16,060 bases of DNA from Rickettsiales bacterium (GCA_031289855.1 JAITOR010000024.1:1-16060), one strand, 5' to 3'; shown: positions 8,847-16,060, counted from the stretch's first letter. Numbers and translations: made by a program. Notes: generated from the letters alone by a model not told the origin.

Positions 8847-9600
8847 AATTTTATTATTTTTGTTTTTATTTATGTCTTTTGTATTTGCAGAAGATATACC
8901 TCTGACCACCGATTCAAGAATAAGAACAATTGTTTATAATCCAAATGAAGTTTTTCAACTAAAATTCCATTATGGCTTTCAGTCTTTTATAGAATTTGCA
9001 TCTGATGAAGATATTGAAATTATATCACTTGGTGAGGCTTTTCCTTGGAAAATAACACCAATCGGTAAACGACTTTTTATAAGACCAGTGCAAATTGATA
9101 TCAAAACAAATATGACAATCATTACCACAAAAAGAGTTTATCAATTTGAAATCGAAGGCTTAATATTTGATGAAAAATCAAATGAAGATTTAGTTTATTC
9201 CATTAAATTCTTTTATCCGGAAAAAGAGTTGAAAAAACCAAAATCAGTGGCCACAATAACTGAAAAAGGTAAAAATGGTGAATCAATAAAAGTCAAGGAT
9301 GGTTTTGCCTTAAATAATATTGAAAGGGGAGATATTATAAATTTCAATTACACAATGGCTGGCTACGGTCCAAATATTGTGCCAATTAAGGTTTTTGATG
9401 ACGGAAAATCAACATATTTTCAATTTTCCAATAATAATATTTTAGTGCCAACCTTTTCCGTAGTAGATATTTACGGAAATGAAGTCAAGGCTGATTACTA
9501 TTTAGATGGAGATTACATTGTTGTGAAGGCGGTCGGAGTGCAATTTGCTTTAAGAAATGGAAAAGAATTGTTATGTATATTTAATAATTCAGTAATGTAA
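8836..9600 (+). CDS. virB9: Type IV secretion system protein VirB9
   Basis: VirB9 forms the outer-membrane core ring with VirB7 and VirB10. The protein has 254 residues, with a signal peptide cleaved after about residue 18 (hydrophobic stretch ending FVFA, then EDIP). The N-terminal domain carries DSRIRTIVYNPNEVFQL and LGEAFPWKITPIGKRLFIRP. A linker follows, then the C-terminal VirB9/CagX domain with FNYTMAG, PIKVFDDGKSTYFQF and a closing AVGVQFALRNGKELLCIF. The start overlaps virB8 by 11 bp, and the stop overlaps the ksgA ATG. No VirB7 lipoprotein ORF was seen. Confidence 0.95.
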   Translation: MKNKILLFLFLFMSFVFAEDIPLTTDSRIRTIVYNPNEVFQLKFHYGFQSFIEFASDEDIEIISLGEAFPWKITPIGKRLFIRPVQIDIKTNMTIITTKRVYQFEIEGLIFDEKSNEDLVYSIKFFYPEKELKKPKSVATITEKGKNGESIKVKDGFALNNIERGDIINFNYTMAGYGPNIVPIKVFDDGKSTYFQFSNNNILVPTFSVVDIYGNEVKADYYLDGDYIVVKAVGVQFALRNGKELLCIFNNSVM

Positions 9601-10373
9601 TGTCATACAATGTTAATGTAATTTTAAAAAAATACAATGCCGTCATAAAAAAAAAGTTTGGGCAAAATTTTTTAACATCACCAATTTTATTATCACAAAT
9701 CGCAAATGTAAGCGCAATAAATGGCAAAGAGATATTAGAAATTGGAGCGGGTCCCGGTGGTTTAACATCAGCAATTTTGCAGGAAAAACCAAGTAAATTA
9801 ATATCAATTGAAATTGATAAAGATTATTATGAAATTTTACAAAAAGAATTTGGGGAATATAAGAATTTTGAAGTTATAAATGCTGATGCTGTCAAAATAA
9901 ACGAAAAAGAATATTTTGATAAAAAAATAAATGTAATTGCAAATTTACCATATAATGTTGGAACGCATTTATTGTTAAAATGGCTAAATAAAATTGATGA
10001 TTTTGAAAGTTTTACTTTATTGTTGCAAAAAGAAGTTGTGGAAAGAATTATTGCAAAACCTTGTACTAAAGAGTATGGATATTTGTCGGTAATTACACAA
10101 GCATTAACGGATGCAAAAAAAATGTTTGATGTAAAACCAACCAATTTTATTCCACCACCAAATGTCATGTCAAGTGTGGTGCATTTAATACCTAAAAAAA
10201 ACGATATCAATGTAAAAAGATTAACAAAAATTACTACAACTTTATTTGCAAAAAGAAGAAAAAAAATAAAAAATGCAATGGAAAGTTTAAATTTAAAATG
10301 TGATTTCATAGATGTAAATAAAAGAGCGGAGGAGATAAGTGTTGAAGAATATATAAAATTAAGTTGTTTTTGA
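9600..10373 (+). CDS. rsmA: 16S rRNA (adenine1518/1519-N6)-dimethyltransferase
   Basis: RsmA (KsgA) uses SAM to dimethylate two adjacent adenines in the 3' hairpin of 16S rRNA, late in 30S maturation. The 257-residue product has KKFGQNFL (18-25), the SAM-binding EIGAGPGGLT (47-55), IEIDKD (70-74), and the catalytic motif NLPYNV (115-120). A basic C-terminal domain follows. The ATG at 9600 overlaps the last base of the virB9 TAA, so it is coupled to the virB operon. It ends in TGA. A run of nine A (9647-9655) encodes the KKK before FGQNFL. Confidence 0.95.
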   Translation: MSYNVNVILKKYNAVIKKKFGQNFLTSPILLSQIANVSAINGKEILEIGAGPGGLTSAILQEKPSKLISIEIDKDYYEILQKEFGEYKNFEVINADAVKINEKEYFDKKINVIANLPYNVGTHLLLKWLNKIDDFESFTLLLQKEVVERIIAKPCTKEYGYLSVITQALTDAKKMFDVKPTNFIPPPNVMSSVVHLIPKKNDINVKRLTKITTTLFAKRRKKIKNAMESLNLKCDFIDVNKRAEEISVEEYIKLSCF

Positions 10374-10402
10374 TTGATTTTAAAATATATTTGTGATATA
10401 AC
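10374..10402 (+). promoter_or_regulatory. Sigma-70-type promoter of tRNA-Thr (and lolA)
   Basis: TTGATT (10374-10379) and TATAAC (10397-10402) have an ideal 17-bp spacer and would start transcription within a few bases of the tRNA at 10412. The -35 box directly follows the ksgA stop codon. Confidence 0.6.
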
Positions 10403-10411
10403 AATAACATT

Positions 10412-10487
<76 letters not shown>

Positions 10488-10501
10488 TTAAATGAGGTTT
10501 T

Positions 10502-11080
10502 ATGAAAGTTTTTTTATTATATTTTATTGTATTTGTCAATTTTGGTTTGGCAACTGAAATAGTCGAAATTGAGAGGTATTTTAAAAGTTTAAAAACTTTT
10601 GAAGCGAATTTTATACAAGATGATGTTGCGGGCGGTCTATTGTCGGAAGGTGTTATATATTTATCGAGACCCGGTAAATTAAGAGTTGATTATAAGGTTC
10701 CATTTGAAGCACAAATATTTACCATTGATAATGTCACAATTTATTATGACAAGGAATTGGATGAGATAAGCAACATACCAACATCTACAACACCTTTATA
10801 TTTTTTGTTAAAAGGCAAAATAGATTTTAACGATTTGATTGTTAAAAAAATAAAAGAAAATGACGATGAAATTACATTGTCTATGCAGGATAAAAAAAAT
10901 AAAGAGCAAGGAATTTTATATTTGACTTTTTCAAAATCTGTGATAGAACTTAAAAGTATAAGAACTAAAAATGAATTAGGACAAGAGGTGCAGATGGAAC
11001 TTTTAAACATCACGAGTAACAAGGGTATTAAGGAAAGTGTATTTGAATTTATAAACCCAAGATTAAAAAATAAAATATAA
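10502..11080 (+). CDS. lolA: Outer-membrane lipoprotein carrier protein LolA
   Basis: LolA carries lipoproteins released by LolCDE across the periplasm to the outer membrane. The 192-residue product has a signal peptide (about 1-17, MKVFLLYFIVFVNFGLA). The LolA fold follows: FKSLKTFEANFIQ, then the hallmark YLSRPGKLRVDY with a Tyr in place of the common Trp/Phe, and later the strands of the half-barrel (GILYLTFSKSVIELKSI). The GAGG site at 10494-10497 sets the start. It lies between tRNA-Thr and prfB; prfB starts two bases after its stop, so all three are probably in one transcript. Confidence 0.88.
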   Translation: MKVFLLYFIVFVNFGLATEIVEIERYFKSLKTFEANFIQDDVAGGLLSEGVIYLSRPGKLRVDYKVPFEAQIFTIDNVTIYYDKELDEISNIPTSTTPLYFLLKGKIDFNDLIVKKIKENDDEITLSMQDKKNKEQGILYLTFSKSVIELKSIRTKNELGQEVQMELLNITSNKGIKESVFEFINPRLKNKI

Positions 11081-11081
11081 T

Positions 11082-12123
11082 ATGGAAACAGAAATTTTAA
11101 GAAAAGAAATAGGCAAAATATTAATTTCATTACAGGAGTTTCTTTGACATTGCAAATTTAAAAGATAAATTAACAAGCATTGAACTTGAAGCACAAAAAG
11201 ATGGCCTATGGAATGATAGAGAAAATGCAGAAAAAATTTTAAAAGAAAAAACTGAATTGGAGTACACAATAAATACATTGGCTGAATTGCAAGATTTGTA
11301 TGATTTATATGCGGATGAAAATGATTTAAATCTATTGAAGGATCTATACAAACAAGTTGAAGATTTTAGGTTGGAAAATGTGTTCAGCGATGAAGCAGAC
11401 AAAAATGATTGTTTTATTGAGATAAATACTGGTGTTGGGGGTGTAGATGCCAATGATTTTAGTGGTATGTTATTAAATATGTATATTAAATGGTGCGAAA
11501 AAAAGAGATTTAAGTATGAATATATAGGTATCGATAAAAATGAAATAGCAGGCATAAAATCAGCAACCATAAAAATTAAAACAAAAAATGCTTATGGAAT
11601 GTTAAAAAATGAGAAGGGGATACAGAGATTGGTTAGACAAAGTCCGTTTAATTCAAATGCAAAGAGACAAACGAGTTTTAGTTCCGTGGATGTTTATCCT
11701 ATGGTGAATGATAATATTAAAATTAGTATTGATGAAAAAGATTTAAAAATTGATGTATGCAGAGCAAGTGGTGCGGGCGGACAACATGTAAATAAAACCG
11801 ATAGTGCTGTTAGAATTTTACATATACCCAGCGGAATTGTAGCAGAATGTCAAGAGCAACGAAGTCAACATCAAAATAAGGAAGAAGCAATGAAAATGCT
11901 TAAAGCAAAGATGTATGAAGTTGAATTAAGGAAACAGGAACAAATAAAACTACAAAACTCGTTGAATAAAGGAAATAACGGCTGGGGTAGCCAAATTAGA
12001 AACTATGTATTACATCCATATAAATTGGTGAAGGATTTAAGGACGGATTGGGAAACTGGAAATACTGATGCGATGTTAAATGGGGAGTTATTGGATGATG
12101 TGATAAAAAGTTTTTGGAAATAA
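11082..12123 (+). CDS. prfB: Peptide chain release factor 2, with programmed +1 frameshift
   Basis: RF2 releases peptides at UGA and UAA. The coding sequence is two joined segments, 11082-11144 and 11146-12123, giving 346 residues. The zero frame ends in CTT TGA after 21 codons, and a +1 shift over T11145 continues as Leu-Asp into the long frame. The product has the RF2 stop-reading tripeptide SPF (187-189), in place of the PxT tripeptide of RF1. It also has the peptidyl-transferase motif GGQ (232-234, in GAGGQHVNKTDSAVR). The N-terminal coiled-coil domain is intact. The usual bacterial length is about 365. It follows lolA by one base and ends before a convergent mgtE. A gene caller without frameshift logic would start it falsely at TTG 11257. 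Confidence 0.96.
11134..11148 (+). promoter_or_regulatory. RF2 autoregulatory frameshift site
   Basis: An internal Shine-Dalgarno-like AGGAG (11134-11138) is followed by three T, then CTT TGA C. Spacing and slippery codon match the well-known prfB site. When RF2 is scarce, the UGA is read slowly and ribosomes slip from CUU to UUU, making more RF2. This implies that UGA is a genuine stop in this organism. Confidence 0.95.
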
Positions 12124-12372
12124 TTCCATTGTTTACCTTCATATTTTTCTCATCAATCCTCCTATGTTTTGTTAATATATTGCAATTATATATCATAAAC
12201 AAACTTTATGGAAGTACATAATAATATTTAATTTTTCTTTATATTTACAAAAAATATACCAACAAATGACTTCACACCACTCAACTCTACGATTTGCAAA
12301 CACAAATTCATCCTTTCATGCTGACAATTATGAAAAAAATGAAGCAATTACTGAAAAAGGAAAGGAAAATAA

Positions 12373-13236
12373 TTATATTAAAAACCATAATGATAATTTT
12401 AATAAAATAGCAAATGATATTACATCAATAATTGCGGCAGAAACCATGTCAGCACCTAATGCTGGATCGAATTTAAATTTTTGAAATATCAGGGGAATTA
12501 CTGCTCCAAATAAACAAGAAACTCCTTGCACTAAAAATACAGACAATGTAAAACACAAACTTAATGCTATACTGCTTTTCCAAACATATAAAACTATACC
12601 CATAATTACTGATAATATGAAACCATTACAGAATCCAATGATGGTTTCCCTTGTTATGATTCGTTTCCAATCTTTTATTAAATCTTCCACCCTGCCTAAA
12701 TCTCTCACTAAAATCGTAGTGGTCTGTCCTTCTGATATATTGGAAATGTTTGAAATAACTGGCATTAGAGCTGATATAATAACAAATTTTTCAATCAAAT
12801 CATTATAACTATCCACCACAAAACTACTCATACTCGATAGAAATATACTTGCAATCAACCATGGGAGTCGTTGAATTATAGAATGCCCTATTGTTTCAAA
12901 CATATTGTCTTTTTGATTTTCCAATAGATCTATTTCTTTATTAATTTCGTCCACCACCACTTCTTTTTGTAGTAATTTTATAAGCAAAGTGGCTGTATGT
13001 CTTTTGTCCAAAAAGCCAATCATTTCATATCTGGCACTTTGTTTTAGATTAATCAAAACTCCAACCTTTATCCTTTCTCCCAATATATCGGCAAGAATTT
13101 TCCTCTCGTCAGTTTCCAACCTTTCGATTAATTTTGCTTGGTGCTTTGGATGAACAGAGGGAAATATTTGCTGTATTTGTTTTGTTAAACCCATCTTCAA
13201 AGCATTTTTAAGTCTCTTTATAATTAAATCATGCAT
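12373..13236 (-). CDS. MgtE-family magnesium transporter lacking CBS domains
   Basis: The protein has 287 residues where MgtE proteins usually have about 450. Residues 1-95 look like part of the helical MgtE_N domain (short helical repeats, FPSVHPKHQAKLIERL). The CBS pair that normally follows is absent. After a charged linker, the membrane domain begins at RLPWLIASIFL (123). It contains the helix-2 segment ALMPVISNISNISEGQTTT, equivalent to the family LMPI-x-GMGGNAGTQT but with the glycines largely replaced. Near the end, FDPALGADMVSAAIIDVISF keeps the Asp (271) of the pore ion site. About five membrane helices are visible. The membrane domain is clearly MgtE-like; loss of CBS implies that Mg-sensing gating is altered. 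Transport activity and ion are inferred. Convergent with prfB, separated by about 250 bp. Confidence 0.85.
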   Translation of the reverse strand: MHDLIIKRLKNALKMGLTKQIQQIFPSVHPKHQAKLIERLETDERKILADILGERIKVGVLINLKQSARYEMIGFLDKRHTATLLIKLLQKEVVVDEINKEIDLLENQKDNMFETIGHSIIQRLPWLIASIFLSSMSSFVVDSYNDLIEKFVIISALMPVISNISNISEGQTTTILVRDLGRVEDLIKDWKRIITRETIIGFCNGFILSVIMGIVLYVWKSSIALSLCFTLSVFLVQGVSCLFGAVIPLIFQKFKFDPALGADMVSAAIIDVISFAILLKLSLWFLI

Positions 13237-13671
13237 ACATTAATTTTTAATTATATAAATAATAAATAATAATGCAAAAAAAATATTTATGGAAATTGCT
13301 CTATATTTATTGACATAATCTCTTATACTATTTTTATGTAAATTCATAACATATATTTTTTATATGGTTATTAATAATAGAAAACAAATTCAATGCAAAA
13401 AATAGTCAAGATTGTTGTTTTAATATTAATTAATTTGCGTATTTGGTTTTATTGTTATATAATAAGATATATACTGATTATCAATAACAAATAAACAACT
13501 ATAAACATATAAATAATTAATTGAAAAAACATATTTAACTGGATGATAAAAACAATAATAAATATATAAAAAAACAATAATTATAATTATATAATAACCT
13601 TTATTCAATAAATTAAATATGTTATTCAATAAATAAATAAATAGATTGTGAAAATATGTTATGAATAATCT
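13237..13671. other. AT-rich non-coding region
   Basis: About 430 bp of extremely AT-rich, low-complexity DNA upstream of mgtE. The only sizeable frame (67 codons, minus strand, 13426-13629) is composed mostly of Ile/Tyr/Phe codons, as expected by chance in such DNA. It should hold the mgtE promoter on the right of its start, but I see no site I can defend. Confidence 0.5.
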
Positions 13672-13788
13672 GTATTGTGAATTTGTATTGTAAAACTATA
13701 TAGTGAAACTATATTGTGAAGTTATGTTGTGAATTTGTATTGTAAAACTATATTGTGAAAATGTATTGTGAATTTGTATTGTGAAGCA
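13672..13788 (+). repeat. 13-bp tandem repeat array, nine units
   Basis: Nine consecutive 13-bp units start at 13672, 13685, 13698, 13711, 13724, 13737, 13750, 13763 and 13776. The consensus is RTATTGTGAANTT, and nearly all keep the TTGTGAA core. More degenerate units lie to the left (about 13643). The period is not a multiple of three and all frames are stopped, so the array is non-coding. Its last unit forms the 5' foot of the adjacent hairpin. Confidence 0.9.
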
Positions 13789-13840
13789 CTATGTAATCAT
13801 CCTCCTTCGGGGGGAGGAGGGTGATTACATGGTGTTTTAC
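13781..13840 (+). repeat. 60-nt near-perfect hairpin with GGGG loop
   Basis: As RNA from the plus strand, 13781-13808 can pair at all 28 positions with 13813-13840, closing on a GGGG loop. Five pairs are G:U (for example 13800-13821 and 13790-13831). The GC-rich top (CCTCCTTC with GGGGAGGAGG) stands out in AT-rich DNA. No U-run follows, so it is not a standard terminator. Confidence 0.85.
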
Positions 13841-13901
13841 TATATATAAAATATAAAATATTAAATAAATAAAAATAATATTAATAATTAATCAAATAAA
13901 C

Positions 13902-13929
13902 TTGCCTTTTTTTTTTTTTGTGATAATAT
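13902..13929 (+). promoter_or_regulatory. Probable promoter of the large repeat protein with T13 spacer
   Basis: A -35-like TTGCCT (13902-13907) is followed by a run of T to 13919 (13 T in all, counting the last base of the -35). A -10-like TAATAT (13924-13929, 16-bp spacing) comes next, or GATAAT (13922-13927, 14-bp spacing). A start near 13936 would give a 24-nt leader holding AGG at 13950-13952 and ATG 13960. The homopolymer makes up most of the spacer. Confidence 0.45.
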
Positions 13930-13959
13930 TGTATTTATTATTAAATAATAGGTAAATAT

Positions 13960-16060
13960 ATGTCATATGTAGGAAGAAATATTTCTCTAGGAGATAGACT
14001 GGCTTTTGTTAGGAAGTATGCTGAATATTTTAGAGATATGAATGATATTCATTTTTTTTACGAGAATAAGAGAGCATACTTTAGTCTTGTAAATACAGAA
14101 AATGGAATTGAATTACGAATAGGTGGTGTAATACAAGGGGTTGATATTATTTGTGGTTATTTCTCTCCTGAAAAAAACCTTGACTTCTTTGTAAATGAAG
14201 GACTTTTTATGAGACATCATATCGAAGACATATATACAAGAAAGAATTTTGTTTTTGTTATTCAGAGGGGAGAACCACAACAACCACTACGACAATCAAC
14301 ATTATTTAAATCACCAACACAATCTGAAGCATCTGCAGGAAAAAATGTTATTCTAAGAAATAGACGTGATATTCTTGCGGAACCTTTAAGAACATTTTTT
14401 GAGACGTATTCTTCAGAATGTGTGGAAACAATGGAAAGTAGTTGGTCATTATATTTCGAAGAATCTTATTTTAATGATGCGAAAGCAAAACTTATGTTTG
14501 CAAGAGAAGGTGGAAATATATATCTATATGCTCTAAAAGAAGATGGAAGCAAAACATATTTAACATCGTTCTCATCAAGAACTAAAAAAGAAGATTTTTC
14601 CTTCCTTGTAAAGGCGCAAGTTTTTACACAAAGTAAAATGAATGACTTCCTTGAAGGAAGAATATCTGTTATTGAGCAGACTGAAGAGCCACAGCCATTT
14701 AAATCTGTACCAGCACAACAACAAGCACCATGGTCACAACAAGCACGAACAGCACAATCAAAACCAGCACAAAAACCACAACTACAACAATCACAACAAC
14801 AAACAATACAACGACAAACACCTCGTAATGGTGGAGTAGATGGCTCATCATCTGGCTCAGCACTTGGCTCAGCAGCACTTGGCTCAGCAGCACGACCACA
14901 ACCACAACAACAAACAATACAACAACAAGCAACACAACAACAAGCAACAACACTACAACGAGAACGAGAAGAACTACAACGACAACAAGATAATCTAAAA
15001 CAACAAGCAACAAAACTACAACGAGAACGAGAAGAACTACAACGAGAACGAGAAGAACTACAACGACAACAAGATGATCTAAAACGACAAGCAACACAAC
15101 AACAAACAATACAACAACAAGCAACACAACAACAAGCAACAAAACTACAACGACAACAAGATGATCTAAAACGACAACAAGATGATCTAAAACGACAACA
15201 AGATGATCTAAAACGACAAGCAACACAACAACAAACAATACAACAACAAGCAACACGACAACAAGATGATCTAAAACTACAACAAGATGATCTAAAACGA
15301 CAACAAGATGATCTAAAACGACAACAAGATGATCTAAAACGACAACAAGATGATCTAAAACTACAACCACAACTAACATCACCATCAATATTATCAACTT
15401 TATCAAATGGAGAATATTTTATACCATTTAAAAAGTTTTTGAAAATCATTAATCAAAAGGTATTAGAAGGTAAAGAACTAGGAAGAAATGAAATCGCCCT
15501 TATTAAGAGTGTAGGAGATAAAAAATACAAAAAAACTTTACAATGCAATCTTTTTGTTAAAGCAAAAGGCAGCGACATAATTAGTGGAGAAATTGAAATA
15601 ATTGGGGATAAAGATGAAATTATTCGTATTAATAATGAATTTGAGACAAAACAACAACAATTCTTTCCAAATGTAGCATCATTCACTAAATATGGTTCAG
15701 TCGATGTTAAAACAAATGTACAAGTTGAAGAGTTGAGAAACGAAATTGTTTATGATATGAGGGGGTCATTTTTAGAATTTGGTGAGGCTGAAGAACAACA
15801 AAAAGTTCCTTGCACAAGATTATTAAATGGGTTAAATCTAAATGTTTTAGAGGAACCAGATTTTAAAGGAGTAAAGGAGGAGATTGAAAGGGAAACAGTT
15901 TTACTGAAAGCAGTAGACGAAAAACCAATATTAACTTTAGAGGACGCTACAAGAAGATTAAATGGTAAAGTAAGTGAAGTAGGTTCTGATGGAGAAGAGA
16001 AAAAATCAATAAAAGCAAAGAGTGACTTTAGAAATGCAGTTTGTTTACAAGTTGTTGCCA
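13960..16060 (+). CDS. Large Gln-rich coiled-coil repeat protein, C-terminus beyond window
   Basis: An uninterrupted frame of at least 700 codons runs off the right edge. ATG 13960 is preceded by AGG with seven-base spacing. No signal peptide is visible. Residues about 13-106 and 143-244 look like two diverged copies of one module; both end in a strand-rich part and then Q-x-x-EP followed by a Pro/Gln linker. Residues 251-467 are low complexity: a Gln/Ala/Ser linker, a Gly-Ser-Ala stretch, then helical repeats of RQQDDLK and LQREREE. From 468 the sequence is globular again (NGEYFIPFKKFLKIINQ, LQCNLFVKAKGSDIISGEI), perhaps a third module copy. Arg in the repeats is mostly CGA, while elsewhere AGA prevails. 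I recognise no family. A secreted effector or surface-linked protein would fit, but this is inference. Confidence 0.85.
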   Translation, partial: MSYVGRNISLGDRLAFVRKYAEYFRDMNDIHFFYENKRAYFSLVNTENGIELRIGGVIQGVDIICGYFSPEKNLDFFVNEGLFMRHHIEDIYTRKNFVFVIQRGEPQQPLRQSTLFKSPTQSEASAGKNVILRNRRDILAEPLRTFFETYSSECVETMESSWSLYFEESYFNDAKAKLMFAREGGNIYLYALKEDGSKTYLTSFSSRTKKEDFSFLVKAQVFTQSKMNDFLEGRISVIEQTEEPQPFKSVPAQQQAPWSQQARTAQSKPAQKPQLQQSQQQTIQRQTPRNGGVDGSSSGSALGSAALGSAARPQPQQQTIQQQATQQQATTLQREREELQRQQDNLKQQATKLQREREELQREREELQRQQDDLKRQATQQQTIQQQATQQQATKLQRQQDDLKRQQDDLKRQQDDLKRQATQQQTIQQQATRQQDDLKLQQDDLKRQQDDLKRQQDDLKRQQDDLKLQPQLTSPSILSTLSNGEYFIPFKKFLKIINQKVLEGKELGRNEIALIKSVGDKKYKKTLQCNLFVKAKGSDIISGEIEIIGDKDEIIRINNEFETKQQQFFPNVASFTKYGSVDVKTNVQVEELRNEIVYDMRGSFLEFGEAEEQQKVPCTRLLNGLNLNVLEEPDFKGVKEEIERETVLLKAVDEKPILTLEDATRRLNGKVSEVGSDGEEKKSIKAKSDFRNAVCLQVVA
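14980..15360 (+). repeat. 21-bp in-frame tandem repeats (RQQDDLK heptads) with longer interspersed units
   Basis: The 21-bp unit encoding RQQDDLK occurs once at 14980-15000 (with one Asn) and once at 15064-15084. It recurs three times in tandem at 15151-15213 and five times at 15256-15360, where one copy begins with Leu codon CTA. Between the blocks lies a longer shared segment of CAA/GCA/ACA codons (QATQQQTIQQQAT), so a higher-order unit has also been duplicated. All periods keep the frame, so copy-number change alters length without truncation. Confidence 0.92.

Noticed and set aside
9647..9655. A9 run near the start of ksgA as another phase switch
   Set aside because: It encodes Lys codons in a conserved segment of a housekeeping gene that is in frame. 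Runs of this length are expected in such AT-rich coding DNA.
12266..12484. 72-codon plus-strand frame between prfB and mgtE
   Set aside because: More than half is antisense to the conserved C-terminus of mgtE and no ribosome-binding site precedes it. The non-overlapping part (MTSHHSTLRFANTNSSF...) looks protein-like but cannot be supported further.
13426..13629. 67-codon minus-strand frame of Ile/Tyr/Phe, membrane-like
   Set aside because: Its composition is what chance gives in about 85 percent AT DNA; no ribosome-binding site or homology is apparent.
13672..13840. CRISPR array
   Set aside because: The units are contiguous with no unique spacers and the period is only 13 bp; no cas genes are present.
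14699..15406. 235-codon minus-strand frame of Val/Leu repeats (LVVVLDHL), looking membrane-like
   Set aside because: Same cause: the antisense of the RQQDDLK repeats. The hydrophobicity is an artefact of reading GTT and TTG from the complement of CAA runs.
14466..15449. 327-codon minus-strand frame rich in Cys/Ser/Arg repeats
   Set aside because: It is the complement of the CAA/CGA repeat tract of the plus-strand gene. TTG/TCG complements cannot form stops, so the frame stays open by composition alone. It has no ribosome-binding site and no sensible protein.

Overview
The window is about 70 percent A+T and reads as the chromosome of a Rickettsiales-type alphaproteobacterium. The evidence is a VirB8/VirB9 pair, an outer-membrane protein of the Surface_Ag_2 (OMP-1/P44/Msp2) type, low G+C, an isolated tRNA-Thr, and scattered housekeeping genes in short operons. 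MurA, GalU, LolA and a prepilin peptidase suggest that it keeps peptidoglycan, surface polysaccharide, lipoprotein export and possibly type IV pili. That fits a protist-associated lineage better than a highly reduced arthropod pathogen, but this placement is inference. TGA serves as a stop codon (for example ksgA), and prfB is controlled by the usual frameshift at an internal TGA.

Layout: 1-491 is the 3' end of a repeat-rich Pro/Thr protein with 57-bp tandem repeats. 492-819 holds only a decayed ORF. murA (+) converges on fmt (-). Next comes a minus-strand outer-membrane beta-barrel gene with its own terminator, divergent from galU (+). galU overlaps tail to tail with a small prepilin peptidase (-), which follows thrS (-). 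rpsU (-) is divergent from virB8-virB9-ksgA (+), a tightly overlapping operon. Then come tRNA-Thr, lolA and prfB (+), and a CBS-less MgtE transporter (-). After about 720 bp of AT-rich non-coding DNA carrying a 13-bp tandem repeat and a long hairpin, a large Gln-rich repeat protein (13960 to the window edge, +) begins.

The strongest discovery candidate is the outer-membrane protein gene. A run of 17 CT dinucleotides lies inside its signal-peptide coding region. In this sequence the tract puts the ATG at 4034 out of frame with the barrel, so the gene is OFF. Adding one CT unit or losing two would restore a complete 28-residue signal peptide and a protein of about 253 residues. This is the layout of a slipped-strand phase-variable surface antigen, analogous to neisserial Opa. 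A second candidate contingency locus is a T13 tract that fills the -35/-10 spacer of the probable promoter of the large repeat protein. With the coding minisatellites at both ends and the 13-bp array, the window is rich in repeats able to change cell-surface or effector genes, set among ordinary conserved genes.
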